DNA from: Hippopus hippopus | Lineage: Eukaryota > Mollusca > Bivalvia > Cardiida > Cardiidae | Assembly (NCBI GenBank): GCA_946811185.2 | Contig: OX328107.1 | Span: forward strand, 43,328,360-43,392,359 | Direction of reading: 5' to 3' | Length of the DNA stretch: 64,000 nucleotides | Shown: positions 1 to 20,214 of the stretch, in pieces | How the letters are laid out: each line of letters starts with the position of its first letter | Position numbering within the stretch: the first letter of the stretch is position 1 | The notes under the pieces: model-generated | Seen by the model: the letters and a program-made list of their open reading frames with translations, nothing else | What the model was told of the DNA's origin: nothing | The model's database searches: none | Made by a program: the position numbers and the translations under genes

Positions 1-108
1 AGGAATGAATCCTCTTGCAATGAATCCACGGAACAAAACTGGCCAAGCTGGGGATTTGAACCAGCGACTCCCTGTTCTCAAGTCCTGTGTGATACCAGGC
101 TTGGCTTC
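1..108 (-). mobile_element. SINE head fragment at the left edge
   Basis: CTTGCAATGAATCC and GGGATTTGAACCAGCGACTC (complement of a B box) match the SINE at 51899-52219 in reverse; continues beyond the window or is truncated. Confidence 0.55.
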
Positions 109-272
109 AACTACCCAGTGGAAGGCTTTTGAAAACATTTTTGGAAAAAAGAAAATGCTGATAGGCAAATTTTTTTCCACCCTATCACTGGCAAACTCTT
201 ATCTTTCAAGCTGCATTTAATTTGTAGTCTGCAAATGCTTTCAGTTTGGACAAGTCTAAAATATGTCAGTAT
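105..272 (-). mobile_element. Family A MITE, truncated
   Basis: GGCTTTTGAAAACATTTTTG to GGACAAGTCTAAAATATGTC; hairpin decayed and outer end replaced by a SINE. Confidence 0.65.
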
Positions 273-437
273 CTTTTTTGTTCTTGTTACAGGTAAACAT
301 TGTGAGCAATTTCTCCTTACGTATGAAGTTTTCACATAAACATCTATGTTAAATCTTAGTTCTACAAATTTTACAGGGGCGGATAAATTCAATTTTAATT
401 GAGAGTATTTAATCCGGAATTTATCATACTGGCGCAA

Positions 438-642
438 GTTTTGATGACCCTGAGAAGGAAGACTTTTGAAAACATTGTGGGAAAAGGAGAAAATGCTGGT
501 AACCAGCATTTTCTCCTTTTTCCACTATGTTTTCTTCCTACTCATGGACAATTACTATCATTTGAACCACTTCTGATTTTTCTTCTCTAAATGCTTACAA
601 GTTGGATAAGCCTTAAATTTTGTTGTCTGGCAAAGGTTTAAA
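438..642 (-). mobile_element. Family A MITE
   Basis: Hairpin nearly perfect (ACATTGTGGGAAAAGGAGAA against TTCTCCTTTTTCCACTATGT); long side diverged. Confidence 0.75.
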
Positions 643-724
643 TCTTCATTCATGTAGATAATCAATATTTTGCATGTATCTTTTCAAAATCATCTGTTGC
701 AAAACTTTTGGAAGTTGTAATCTC

Positions 725-815
725 TTCCCAAACTACTAAATTTCAAACTTATCAAAATTAAAAGAATTTGCAGATGAGAAATTGGAGGTGGCTCAAATTA
801 TGGAATTTGTCTTAT
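725..815 (+). mobile_element. Family A MITE, left half only
   Basis: CCCAAACTACTAAATTTCAA to AATTATGGAATTTGTCTT; ends before the hairpin, 70 bp from SDHAF2 exon 3. Confidence 0.5.
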
Positions 816-886
816 TATTCTAAATTCAAATTACAAAATTAGATAGATCTAAATAGTTGTAAGTACTGAAGAGATCAAAATCTCAC

Positions 887-996
887 CTGTCATCCAGTAG
901 TAAAGCTCCCAATCATTGGATGGTTTATTGATTAAGTCATCGTACTGTTTTAATTGTTCAGCATTAAATGTATGGAGATGCTTCTTCGCAAATGTA
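887..996 (-). CDS. SDHAF2: SDHAF2 exon 3
   Basis: 110 nt between TTTTTGCAG acceptor and GTGAGA donor. Encodes [20 protein letters not shown] followed by the conserved [18 protein letters not shown] block. Ends one nt into a codon, so another coding exon must follow to the left of the window. Confidence 0.93.
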
Positions 997-3900
997 CTGC
1001 AAAAATAACAAGATGAAAGTTAACATGTCATAAAATTCTAGCATGATGACAGTATAAACATTGTAGTTTTGCTGACTGGAATCACAAATAATATAGGTGC
1101 TTTGGTTTGACTAACAAAATTGAATGGGGGGGGGGGGGGGGGGGACTTCCCTTATCTCCATTACACACTTAACTCCTTACCAAACGACAAAATTTTAGAC
1201 TTGTCCAAAAAGAAAGCATTTGCAGACAGCTAACTAAAGGTTGCTCAAATGACGGAATTCACCCTTGATAGAGCAGAAAATTTTGTTGTAAAAGGAGAAA
1301 ATGCTGTTTACCAGCATTTTCTTCTTTTCCTACACTGTTTTCAAAAGGCTTCTTTCCCAAAGTCGTTAGAATCAGGGATTGTGTTGTAAAGGGTTAAATA
1401 CATGTGCATCATTCCAAAACAGATATGATATTCATGAACCAGGACAGTTTTGTATTTTCAATTTCAGCTTCAAAGGGAGGAAAATTCACACCTCTGTGGA
1501 TGTCACTGAAATCTGCTTCATTCATTTTCACCTGATATAAATTTCCAAATGATATCGTAGAATACATATGAGTCATGCTCTGTAAAGAGGGGCTTTAATG
1601 CATCTGCAAAAAAAATTGACCAATGTTAGCCTGCGCAGTCCTTGAAGGCCGACCGAAGTCAATATTTTTTGCTACTGGTCAATTTTCTGCACGTTAAAGG
1701 ACCAGTTTATCTCATCATTCAGTCAGTGTTTAGATAAAATGTTTTTTTCTGATCCAGTATTATATAATGACTTGCTTGGTATAATGCATGACAGAGATGC
1801 ATTAACCCTTTACCACACAATCACAACTTTTAACGACCCAGAAAAAGAAAGCTTCTGAAAACATTTTGGGAAAAGGAGAAAATGCTGGTAACCAGCATTT
1901 TCTCCTTTCCCCACAATGTTTTTACCTTTGCAAAGAAAGTCTCATCATTTTGGCCATGTGTAGTGTCGTCTGCAAATGCTTTCAATTTGGACGAGTCTAA
2001 AATTTTGTTTTGTGGTAAATAGTTAACCCCCAATATACCCTTGTATTTGTTAAATGGTCAAAATTAACATGAAACAGATTCAACCTTGTACTGAACAATT
2101 CCCTCCTTTCATAACATTAAGGAGAAGGCTTTTAAAAACATTGTGGCAAAAGGGAAAAGACTGCTGGTAAACAGCATTTTCTCCTGGTCCCACAATACTT
2201 TTCAATGGTAAACCAAAATATTTAAGCTGTGTTTATATATGCAAAATTTTTCATTATGGAAAGACTGAAATATTAGCCTATGGCACATACAATCTCACAA
2301 TCCTGAAGTTTAATGACCATGTGGATGAAGGCTTTTGAAAACATTGTGGAAAAATGGAGGAAACACTTGTAACCAGCATTTTCTCCTTTTTGCACAATGT
2401 TTTGAAAACAATTCTTCTCAGGGTCGTTAAAACGTAAGAAACCTGAGATTGTTTGGTAAAGGGTTTACCCTTAATCAGAGGAAAAAATGTTAGACTTGTC
2501 CAAACTGAAGGCATTTACAGACCTCAAGTTGAACCTTGCTCAAATGATGGAACTCCCTTTCCAAATGGTAGAAAACATTGTAGAACAAGAGCGGCAAATT
2601 GTCGCAAGATACGCCCGTCCCACCGCCAGTTGTCAAGGGAGTATAATAATTGTAAAGGGCAGGTAATGCAACAAACATGTTTACCAAGTCTCAAGTCAAT
2701 TTGACTTGAGGTGACAAAGTTCCGTTCCAGACAAGCAAGAAATACTGTAAAAATGAAGATCAAAGTGGTATTACTCGAAATCCGCACTAGGTAGAGTTAT
2801 TGTTCTTGTGCACTGTACTCCGTAATATTGCAACAAACATGCATACAAAGTTTCAAGTCAATTGGACTGGAGATGACAAAATTATGCTCCAGACCTATTA
2901 ACCCATGAAGTTTCATAACTGTAGCTAGCATAGTTTTGGAGATATGCTTTGGACAAAATTCAAGTATGAATATAAACAAAGGGAAATAACTCAAAAATTA
3001 AGTAAGCAAGAGTTATGATTCCTGTGCACTGCACTCCCCCTTGATGAGATCTATCCACCCATGAAGTTTCATAACCTTAGCTAGTATAGTCTTGGAGATA
3101 TGCTCCAGACAAAATTCAAGTATGAAAAACAACAAAGGGCAATAACTCAAAAATTAAGGAAGCAAGACTTATGATTCCTGTGCACTGCACTCCCCCTTGA
3201 TGAGGTCTATCCACCCATGAAGTTTCATAACCTTAGCTAGTATAGTCTTGGAGATATGCTCCGGACAAAATTCAAGTATGAAAAACAACAAAGGGCAATA
3301 ACTCAAAAATTAAGGAAGCAAGAGTTATGGTTCCTGTGCACTGCACTCCCCCTTGATGAGATCTATCCACCCATGAAGTTTCATAACCGTAGCTAGTATA
3401 GTTTTGGAGATATGCTCCAGACAAAATTCAAGTATGAAAAACAACAAAGGGCAATAATTCAAAAATTAAGCAAGCGAGAGTTATGATTCCTGTGCACTGC
3501 ACTCCGCCTTGATGAGATCTATCCACCCATGAAATTTCATAACCGTAGCTAGCATAGTTTTGGAGATACGCTCCGGACAAAGAATGGGGACGCCGTCTGC
3601 CCGCCCGCCACGGGTGATCCCATAATACGTCCCGTCTTCGACGGGCGTATAAAAAGGAAATATGCTGGTTGCAAGCATTTTCTGCTTTTCCCAAAGTTTT
3701 CAAAAGCCGCCTTCCACAGGGTCATAAAAACCCTGAATCGTTTGGTAAGGGGTTAACTTCTTACCAAACAACAGCATCTTAGACTGATCCACGTTTACAG
3801 AGGAAAAATCAAATGACTCAAACGTTAGAATTTATCGTTAAAAGTGTAGAAAACATTTTGGGGAAAGGAGAAAATGCCGGTTACCAGCATTTTCTCCTTT

Positions 3901-6450
3901 TCAAAAAATGTTTTCAAAAGCAGTCTTTCACAGGGTCATTAAATCACTGGGATTGTTCTGTGATGGCTTTAACTAACCTCAGAAGTAAACAGTTTTCTGC
4001 CATTCCTCTTTTTCTGCTCTGATACAGCAGTCTGGCTCTTCTTACATCAGTAGGCTCATCATCACTTCGTTCTACATATTCTGGAATGGGTGGAGTCAAG
4101 TCTGGGGGATCAACTATTCCATCCGAAAGGCATCTTGTCTGTGTTATAATACCTGGGATAATCTGAAACAGTTACGAGAGATACAAATTTTCAGATGTAT
4201 ATGTTACCTAGCTTTCGTTATTGTCACTACCACAGACCAACTTAAGAATATTTTTTTCTTGGATTCAGAAGTCCCTTGCCCAAGAACACTCTCCAGCAAA
4301 AACAACAGCCACTGCTGAGGAATAACCCCAGGAACTTCAAATCACATATCAGTTACCTCATCCCTCTACCAAAAACAAAATTCTAAACATGTTTAGAATT
4401 AAAGACCATTTGCAGAAGCCAAATAAAATCCAGCTCAAATAATGGAATTTACCTATGAAAGGAATAGAAAACATTATAAGAAAAGGAGAACAAAGTTACT
4501 TGACAACAAAATTTTGCTCATGTTCAAATTGAAAAGCATTTGCAGGAGCAAAATAAAATGCAAATGAAATGATAGGATCTATCTTTGAAAGGAAAGTTAT
4601 TTACAAGCATTTTCTCTTTCTAGTATGCGTTTTGAAGGGCCTTTTTGCTAAAGTATTATCCACTAAGCCATGTAAGACCCTGACTGTCTTTTGTCTGTAG
4701 TTTTTTAGTAAGCAGACAGTGCAGATCATAGATCAAACTGCACATTTTTTTGAAGTCTGATCTTGATCTGCACTGGCTGCACAAGCAGTTATAGTTGTGA
4801 AAGGCTCTTCAAGGGTTAACACTTTCCCACACATCCTGACTGTTAATGACCCTGAGAAAGATGGTTTTGAAAACATTGTGGGAGAAAGAGAAAATGCCGT
4901 TAAACAACATTTTCTCCTTATCCAACGATGTTTTCTACCCTTCCTGAAACAAATTTCATATTTGAATTCGCATATATTTTGTTGTTTGTAGATGCTTTCA
5001 AATCGGACTTGTCTAAAATTTTGTAACTTTCTAAAGAGTAAAATATACTGAGCTTTAAAGGCTTAGTAGCAGCCAAAAGTAAACAATATGGGTGTTACAA
5101 TGCATTTCAATTAAGAAATTATGTTCTTTCTATTGTGGCTTATTGTTCAGTGAACCAAGGTTGTGGGTTATGAGGGAAAGTAAATAATCTATGAGGGCGA
5201 CAGACCGAGCGGTTTATTCATTGCGCCTCATAACTCAAAACCATGGTTTACTGAACGATAAACCACAATAGAAAGAACATTATTTCGATTCCAACATGAA
5301 AAACTCTTGATCAAAGAAAAAAAAGTTCAGACTTAGTGTACAACAGCAGATGTGGATAATATTCTCTTGCATGTTCATTTTACAATCAAGAATGGGCATA
5401 AGAAGGGCTGCGATGGGGGTTAGCAGAGACACAATCACAAAAATGAAATAGGCTCTAACCTCTGGATCAGGGGTAAGTCATCAACAGTGCTACTGGTTGA
5501 TTGGTTTGGCTTTTATTTATCAGTGCAACCAGTTGCCCATATGGGTGACACCCCAAGAAGGCTAATAGTTATACAACCCCTGGTTCTTAAACATGCTTGG
5601 TGTATAGCACCATCACACAGGACCATGGTTTAACATCTCATCCGAAAGACTATTAGTGATTTTAGATGGCTAGCTGTGGGGCTTGAGCCACCACCCTAAA
5701 GTGGCCCAAGACTTGAGCTTACAAGTCCTAGTCTCTACCACTTAAGCAATTCAGGCTGTTCAAAGCAGCACTTCTTGAAAAAAGTTTTTTGAAGAGGGCC
5801 TGAAAAGTTGCAAACCACTGATAGCTGACTTTATCTTGTCTTACAGGAGATATCTTCTGTAGCAATTAATTAACAGAAGAAATTGCTTGTAATGATTACA
5901 CCTTACAACCTTCACACCAAAACAAACTCAACCCTTCACTCTTTAGACTTTTACCACACAATCCCGACTTTCAATGATGCTAAGAACGAGACCTTTTGAA
6001 AACATTGTGGGGAAAAGGAGAAAATGTTGGTAACCATCATTTTCTGCTTTTCCCATTATGTTTTCTACCCTATCAGAGACAGAAATCATCATATGAGCTA
6101 CATTTATTTTGTTGCAAATGCTTCCAATTTTAAATATTTTGTTGTTTGGTAAAGAGTTAAAAGTGCCGAATAATCCAATGGGCGTATTCAGTCTACAAAT
6201 AGGACCCAAATAATTGCAATTTGATGGTTGCTTTTGCGTTAATTTGTCTATAAAGTTTAACCTAAGCGGATTGTGTAGATCATACTGTACGTTTTGTGCC
6301 GTTTGGTCTTGACCGACACTGACCGCAAAAGCAAATACAGTTGTGAAATGCCCCGAAAGGGATAAAGTAGAATATTTAAACCTTTGATTTCACAGCTGCT
6401 AGTCGTGTGTAACTCAAGGCAGAGCTACTGATGACGGTTTTCAATGACAT
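887..6450 (-). CDS. SDHAF2: SDHAF2, succinate dehydrogenase assembly factor 2 (three 5' exons; 3' end beyond the window)
   Basis: Exons 6450-6382, 4162-3978 and 996-887 join in frame to about 121 codons. SDHAF2/Sdh5 is a small mitochondrial matrix protein that promotes covalent attachment of FAD to the SDHA flavoprotein of complex II. Exon 1 encodes 23 residues rich in Ser, Ala, Lys and Arg without acids, as expected of a transit peptide. Exon 2 carries the family core: [20 protein letters not shown]. Exon 3 gives [17 protein letters not shown], matching the NEPSNDWDIYYW block of animal SDHAF2. The remaining C-terminal exon (family is about 160-170 residues) should lie left of position 1. All junctions have GT/AG and compatible phases. 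Family identity is recognised from memory; the order and phases are read directly. Confidence 0.93.
1126..1144. repeat. Poly-G run, 19 bp
   Basis: Uninterrupted G run immediately before a family A MITE. Confidence 0.95.
1169..1397 (+). mobile_element. Family A MITE, both TTAA ends
   Basis: TTAACTCCTTACCAAACGAC to GTTGTAAAGGGTTAA, directly after a 19-bp G run; hairpin intact with mismatches. Confidence 0.82.
1570..1805. mobile_element. Family C copy
   Basis: CATGCTCTGTAAAGAGGGGC, TTAGCCTGCGCAGTCCTTGA and GCATGACAGAGATGCATTAA. Confidence 0.6.
1802..2026 (-). mobile_element. Family A MITE, both TTAA ends
   Basis: TTAACCCTTTACCACACAAT to GTGGTAAATAGTTAA; inserted at the end of a GCCTGCGCAG-type repeat. 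Confidence 0.82.
2105..2215 (-). mobile_element. Family A MITE, short
   Basis: Short side plus hairpin (GGCAAAAGGGAAAAGACTGC...CAGCATTTTCTCC), long side missing. Confidence 0.6.
2290..2466. mobile_element. Symmetric family A MITE: two short sides around one hairpin
   Basis: Both flanks of the hairpin are of the short-side type (AATCCTGAAGTTTAATGACC and GGTCGTTAAAACGTAAGAAA), unlike the usual asymmetric copies. Confidence 0.7.
2467..2590 (+). mobile_element. Family A MITE, long side only
   Basis: AAAATGTTAGACTTGTCCAA to GGTAGAAAACATTGTAGAAC, abutting the symmetric copy. Confidence 0.6.
2797..3595. repeat. Tandem array, 156-bp unit, about five copies
   Basis: CCTGTGCACTGCACTCC recurs at 3021, 3177, 3333 and 3489, exactly 156 bp apart; the first unit is diverged. 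Each unit holds ATCCACCCATGAAGTTTCAT and CTCCAGACAAAATTCAAGTA. Located in SDHAF2 intron 2. Confidence 0.85.
3655..3756 (+). mobile_element. Family A MITE, right part
   Basis: Second hairpin arm and short side (ATGCTGGTTGCAAGCATTTT to TTTGGTAAGGGGTTAA). Confidence 0.65.
3752..3976 (+). mobile_element. Family A MITE abutting the SDHAF2 exon 2 donor
   Basis: TTAACTTCTTACCAAACAAC to GTTCTGTGATGGCTTTAAC; its last bases lie within the first intron nucleotides of SDHAF2 (exon edge 3978). Confidence 0.8.
3978..4162 (-). CDS. SDHAF2: SDHAF2 exon 2
   Basis: 185 nt, phase 0 in and 2 nt left over. Acceptor TTTCAG then ATT ATC CCA; a second AG 10 nt downstream would break frame with exon 1. Encodes the [20 protein letters not shown] part followed by the LYQSRKRG signature. 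The donor GTTAGTTAAAG runs straight into a MITE end at about 3973. Confidence 0.92.
4355..4665 (+). mobile_element. Two decayed family A long sides in tandem
   Basis: TACCAAAAACAAAATTCTAA at 4371 and GACAACAAAATTTTGCTCAT at 4503, each followed by a GCATTTGCAG-type block; one weak hairpin remnant near 4605. Confidence 0.55.
4706..4818 (+). mobile_element. Family B copy
   Basis: GCAGATCATAGATCAAACTG and TCTGATCTTGATCTGCACTG, ends TTCAAGGGTTAA. Confidence 0.6.
4813..5041 (-). mobile_element. Family A MITE
   Basis: GTTAACACTTTCCCACACAT to TTTCTAAAGAGTAAA; hairpin AGAAAATGCCGTTAAACAAC variant. Confidence 0.75.
5113..5290. mobile_element. About 178-bp hairpin MITE
   Basis: ATGTTCTTTCTATTGTGG...GGTTGTGGGTTATGAG on the left is mirrored by CTCATAACTCAAAACC...CCACAATAGAAAGAACAT, arms of about 55-65 bp. 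Confidence 0.65.
5478..5762 (-). mobile_element. SINE copy, minus orientation
   Basis: TGTTTTTATTTATCAGTGC-like body, CATCTCATCCGAAAGACTAT, then GGGGCTTGAGCCACCACC and CCACTTAAGCAATTCAGGCT, the complement of a tRNA-like head. In SDHAF2 intron 1. Confidence 0.55.
5947..6160 (-). mobile_element. Family A MITE
   Basis: CTTTTACCACACAATCCCGA to TTTGGTAAAGAGTTAA, the nearest copy to the SDHAF2 start. Confidence 0.8.
6190..6366 (+). mobile_element. Family B copy, diverged
   Basis: GTGTAGATCATACTGTACGT and GGTCTTGACCGACACTGACC; it ends about 15 bp from SDHAF2 exon 1's donor. Confidence 0.55.
6382..6450 (-). CDS. SDHAF2: SDHAF2 exon 1 (transit peptide)
   Basis: ATG at 6450 reads [20 protein letters not shown] and ends with a whole codon at 6382, followed by a donor starting GTTTAA (weaker than consensus). 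The peptide is basic and hydroxylated, typical of mitochondrial import. The phase-0 end fits only the 4162 acceptor of exon 2. Confidence 0.82.
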
Positions 6451-6736
6451 TTTGTTCTCCGATTATGTAATTGATTGAGAGTGATCTCCCTTACATGAAG
6501 TGTTTGTTTTCCATTTCTGTTTAAGATCTAGAATATTATTTGACAGATCATGTTGCTTTTTGTATGGGTCGATCACGTGTTTCCATATCAATTACCCATA
6601 GTTTTATGTATTTCTTCATCACAACTTGTCTTTATTTTGCTGACCAAGCCGTATCTCTAAAAAGTGTCAAGTCAAATATACCTGAACGTAAAAATCGAGT
6701 AATCCCATCCGGGTCCTTTCTCAACTAACTTCCATC
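6451..6736. promoter_or_regulatory. Bidirectional promoter between SDHAF2 and RPS13
   Basis: The 286 bp between the two start codons contain both 5' leaders and must hold both promoters. A CACGTG E-box-like palindrome lies near 6574 in a GATCACGTG context. No TATA box is obvious. Unlike nearly all surrounding DNA it contains no recognisable repeat copy. Confidence 0.7.
6714..6722 (+). promoter_or_regulatory. 5' TOP-like initiator of RPS13
   Basis: TCCTTTCTC lies 15-23 nt before the RPS13 ATG. Ribosomal-protein mRNAs start at a C followed by a pyrimidine tract that places translation under growth control; 6715 or 6716 is the likely transcription start. Start-site position is inferred. Confidence 0.6.
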
Positions 6737-17142
<10,406 letters not shown>

Positions 17143-17192
17143 GACAGTTGAATTGGTCTTTATGCTTGATATTTCCTGTAGTAAACAAAGAG

Positions 17193-17198
17193 AATAAA
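17193..17198 (+). terminator. RPS13 polyadenylation signal
   Basis: AATAAA 51 nt after the RPS13 stop codon, giving a short 3' UTR as usual for ribosomal-protein mRNAs. Confidence 0.75.
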
Positions 17199-17235
17199 TG
17201 CTAAAAACACATTTATCATAGTTTTTGCTTTCAAT

Positions 17236-18896
17236 TTTAGCTCCACTGGCCAAAGGCCAGTTGGCTTATGTCATGGCTGGGTGTCTGTTGTGCATGCGTG
17301 AACTTACATTACAAAGATCTCTAGAAATATCCATCCAATTTTGATGAAACTTCACAACAATGATCCAGCCATAGCCCTCTTCAGAATTCCTTCAATCAAT
17401 TTGATTTCAATAAAAACTGGATGCCAAGGCAACAACACTGAAAAATATTGAAAATCTTTAAAAACCTTGTCTGAAACCTTAAAGGCCTAGAACTATAAAA
17501 TTTGGCATGTAGCTTCATCTAATAGACTTCTACATGTGCTAAGATTCTTCAAATTTTATCCCTGGGGTCAAAATTGGCGCAACCCCAGGAGTTACAAGTT
17601 TTACATTGGCTTTTATAGTGAAAACTTTTTAAATTGTTAAAATTATTCCCCTAGGGTCATATTTGGGCTTTGCTCAGGCGCACCCTATTTTACATAATAA
17701 CAAAGAAGGAAATCTTTATAAAATCTTCTTCTGACAAACCATAATGGCTAGAGCATTCATATTTGGTTTGTAGCATTATCTGATGATCCTCTACCAAAAT
17801 TGTGAAAATTATATTTCTGTGGTCATATTTGGGCTCTGCCCGGACGCACCCTATTTAACATTGAAAAGGAAGAAAATTACATGTGACAAGTGAGAGACTA
17901 AAACTTTCATGTTTTGTTTGTAGCAAAGTTCTGGTGACCCTCTGCCAAAAGTTGTTAGAGTAATTCTTATTGGGGTCACATTATGGCTTTCCTCCCCTCC
18001 CCCGGGTATGCCTTATCAAAAAAGAATGGCTTCTGGCTTTGATATACTATTATTTGTATGTGGTATATAGCATCATTGTCTTGAGCCTATACCAAAGCTG
18101 CCTGTTCACAATTTCCTTAAAAATCTTCTCGTCATAAATCATAAGTCAAACAGGCTGAAACCATTTTACAAAAAGGAAAAAAAAGAAGAATAAATAAATA
18201 AACAGGGAAATATGTGAAGATCTTGTTGTGACAAACCATGAGGCCTAAAGCTTTATCATTTGCAATGTAGCATTAAAGGTAGTCTTCAGCAGATTTTGAA
18301 AAAAAAGTTTTTTTTTCTTCAATTCACAAATTTTAAACTTGTTTGACTAGAGGTGCACAAAAATGAAAGAATGGCATGAATTGGAACTGAAAATAATTTT
18401 TTTGATTATGAAAAATTGGCTTCAATAGGACTGAAATCTGATGGGTAGCGTCACCCGATAGCTTCTTATTTCATATAAATTCAAAACTTTGGTTGCAATT
18501 TAAGAATATTTCTTGCTCACAAAATGGAAAATGCATGATTTTCTAGTGAAAGGTCAAACATATACTGCTTAAAAAGATGATTATTACATTTTCTAAAAAT
18601 TTGAAGAAATTCTTCTGAAGACTACCTTTAAACTGAAACAGTCTACAAAATTTATTAAAGTAATGCCCCTTGGGTTTGATTTGTGTTCTGCATGGTCACT
18701 CCATATTGTGACTTCGATTTGATAAATATAATGAATTATTATTACTGCCAGAGCTATCAGTTGATTAAATATATATAAACTTCAGTGGCTTATGTTGCTT
18801 TTCAATGCCATGGTCAGAGACTTGTTGACTAAAAGTAGGACTGTTAGGCTAACGTCAACCTGTACCGGGTGAGTGATATATTAGGTATATCATGGT
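17236..18896 (+). mobile_element. CCACTGGCC-ended tandem-core element, interrupted by a MITE
   Basis: Starts TTTTAGCTCCACTGGCCAAA 38 bp beyond the RPS13 polyA signal. Diverged core units (GGTCATATTTGGGCT) follow; the 3' end ATATCATGGTCCTCT is near 18896. Interrupted at 18274-18631. Confidence 0.65.
18274..18631. mobile_element. 358-bp MITE with AAAGGTAGTCTTCAG ends
   Basis: TTAAAGGTAGTCTTCAG on the left and CTGAAGACTACCTTTAA on the right; inserted in a CCACTGGCC-ended element, which continues after it. Middle is AT-rich without ORF. Confidence 0.7.
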
Positions 18897-18899
18897 CCT

Positions 18900-19845
18900 C
18901 TGAGGTACAGAGGAATCACATATTTTGATTTATTATATACCTGGGATTTTTCTGACTCAAATACAAGCGTTTCACACCGTTGAAATACAACACGACGGAA
19001 AAAAAATTTGTATCTACACACAGTGAAATACGGTTTCAAATATGGTATGATGATGTATTCCACGAGCGAACTACTTTCAGCCTCTTTCCAAATTTTATTT
19101 TTACGCAACATAGTAAGAATCATAAAGGAGGAGGCGATTGCGTGATCAGTCTATTTTTAGAAATGCATATTTATTTCCAATGAGCGTAGATTGCTCTTGG
19201 CATAATTTCTAGAAAACAGAATGGTCACATTACCATACTTTATCGAACAATCTTAAATTTTGTCAACTGGTACTGTTAAACTTCATCACAAGCAACATGC
19301 ATCTTGTTTGTACCATATTTCTCTTAATAAAAGCTACCTCTAACAGTAGCTCCTCATGCAACATTAGCTTAAAAAACCTCTCAATCATGGTAATTCGTAA
19401 TACATCATTTGATTGAAATGATCTTTATTTAAAATTTATGATCATTTCCTTGATATTGATCTAACAAAGCATTTACTGCCATTTAGTAGGAGAAATACGG
19501 TATAACATTAGTTTCAACTTTCTTGATAGTTCATGTTAATGATTGAAATGTAATCATGCATCTGATATCTTAGCAAACTACACTACAAAGGTAGTGCAGT
19601 TCACAGGCACCACTTTTGAAATCATTCTAATATTATCATTAAAAGGTGGATATATACATGTACATCAATACAATAAAACAAGGTATCAAACTAAATCCAA
19701 AATATAACAACTCCTTTGCACAATTATTAGTAATTGTGACATTCTCTATATGTTGAATTGAACTGTTTTTTCCTTACATTGTTTATTTGATACTTTTTCT
19801 TTCCATTGATGCTACAATCAGAAAAAAGCACCTGAATATTAAAAG
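18900..19845. other. Unassigned AT-rich stretch
   Basis: Starts with an inverted ATATCATGGTCCTCTGAGGT segment, then plain sequence without exon or repeat match. Confidence 0.45.
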
Positions 19846-20079
19846 AACAAGAGGGCCATGATGGCCCTGTATCGCTCCACTGGCTATTAAGTAAAAACAC
19901 TACAAGCCAAACATTACAATATTCAGCAAATTGATTTCAAACACGAGGACATGCAAACATTTTTCTATCTAATCCTACGAGAAAGTTTTGATCCATGGGC
20001 AAAGCCAATTTTGATCGCAAAGCTATAATTATTTGAATCCTGGTGGAGGTCCACAATATAAAGCCAGTGGAGCTAAAAA
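19846..20079 (-). mobile_element. Short CCACTGGCC-family copy
   Basis: Reads AAGAGGGCCATGATGGCCCT at one end and GCCAGTGGAGCTAAAAA at the other with little core between, so most core units are deleted. Confidence 0.65.
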
Positions 20080-20214
20080 ACTTGTCTAGCACCAATCATG
20101 TATCACTGCAGCTTGATAATCAAGGGAGGTAAATAGTAACGAACTTTATCTTTCATAAAAAGAGTTATTTCCCTTGATTAATGTTTAAATTGAAGTGACA
20201 ATATTTTGAAGCCC

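Noticed and set aside
2797..3595. CRISPR-like array
   Set aside because: Units are 156-bp head-to-tail repeats without spacers in a spliced eukaryotic gene.
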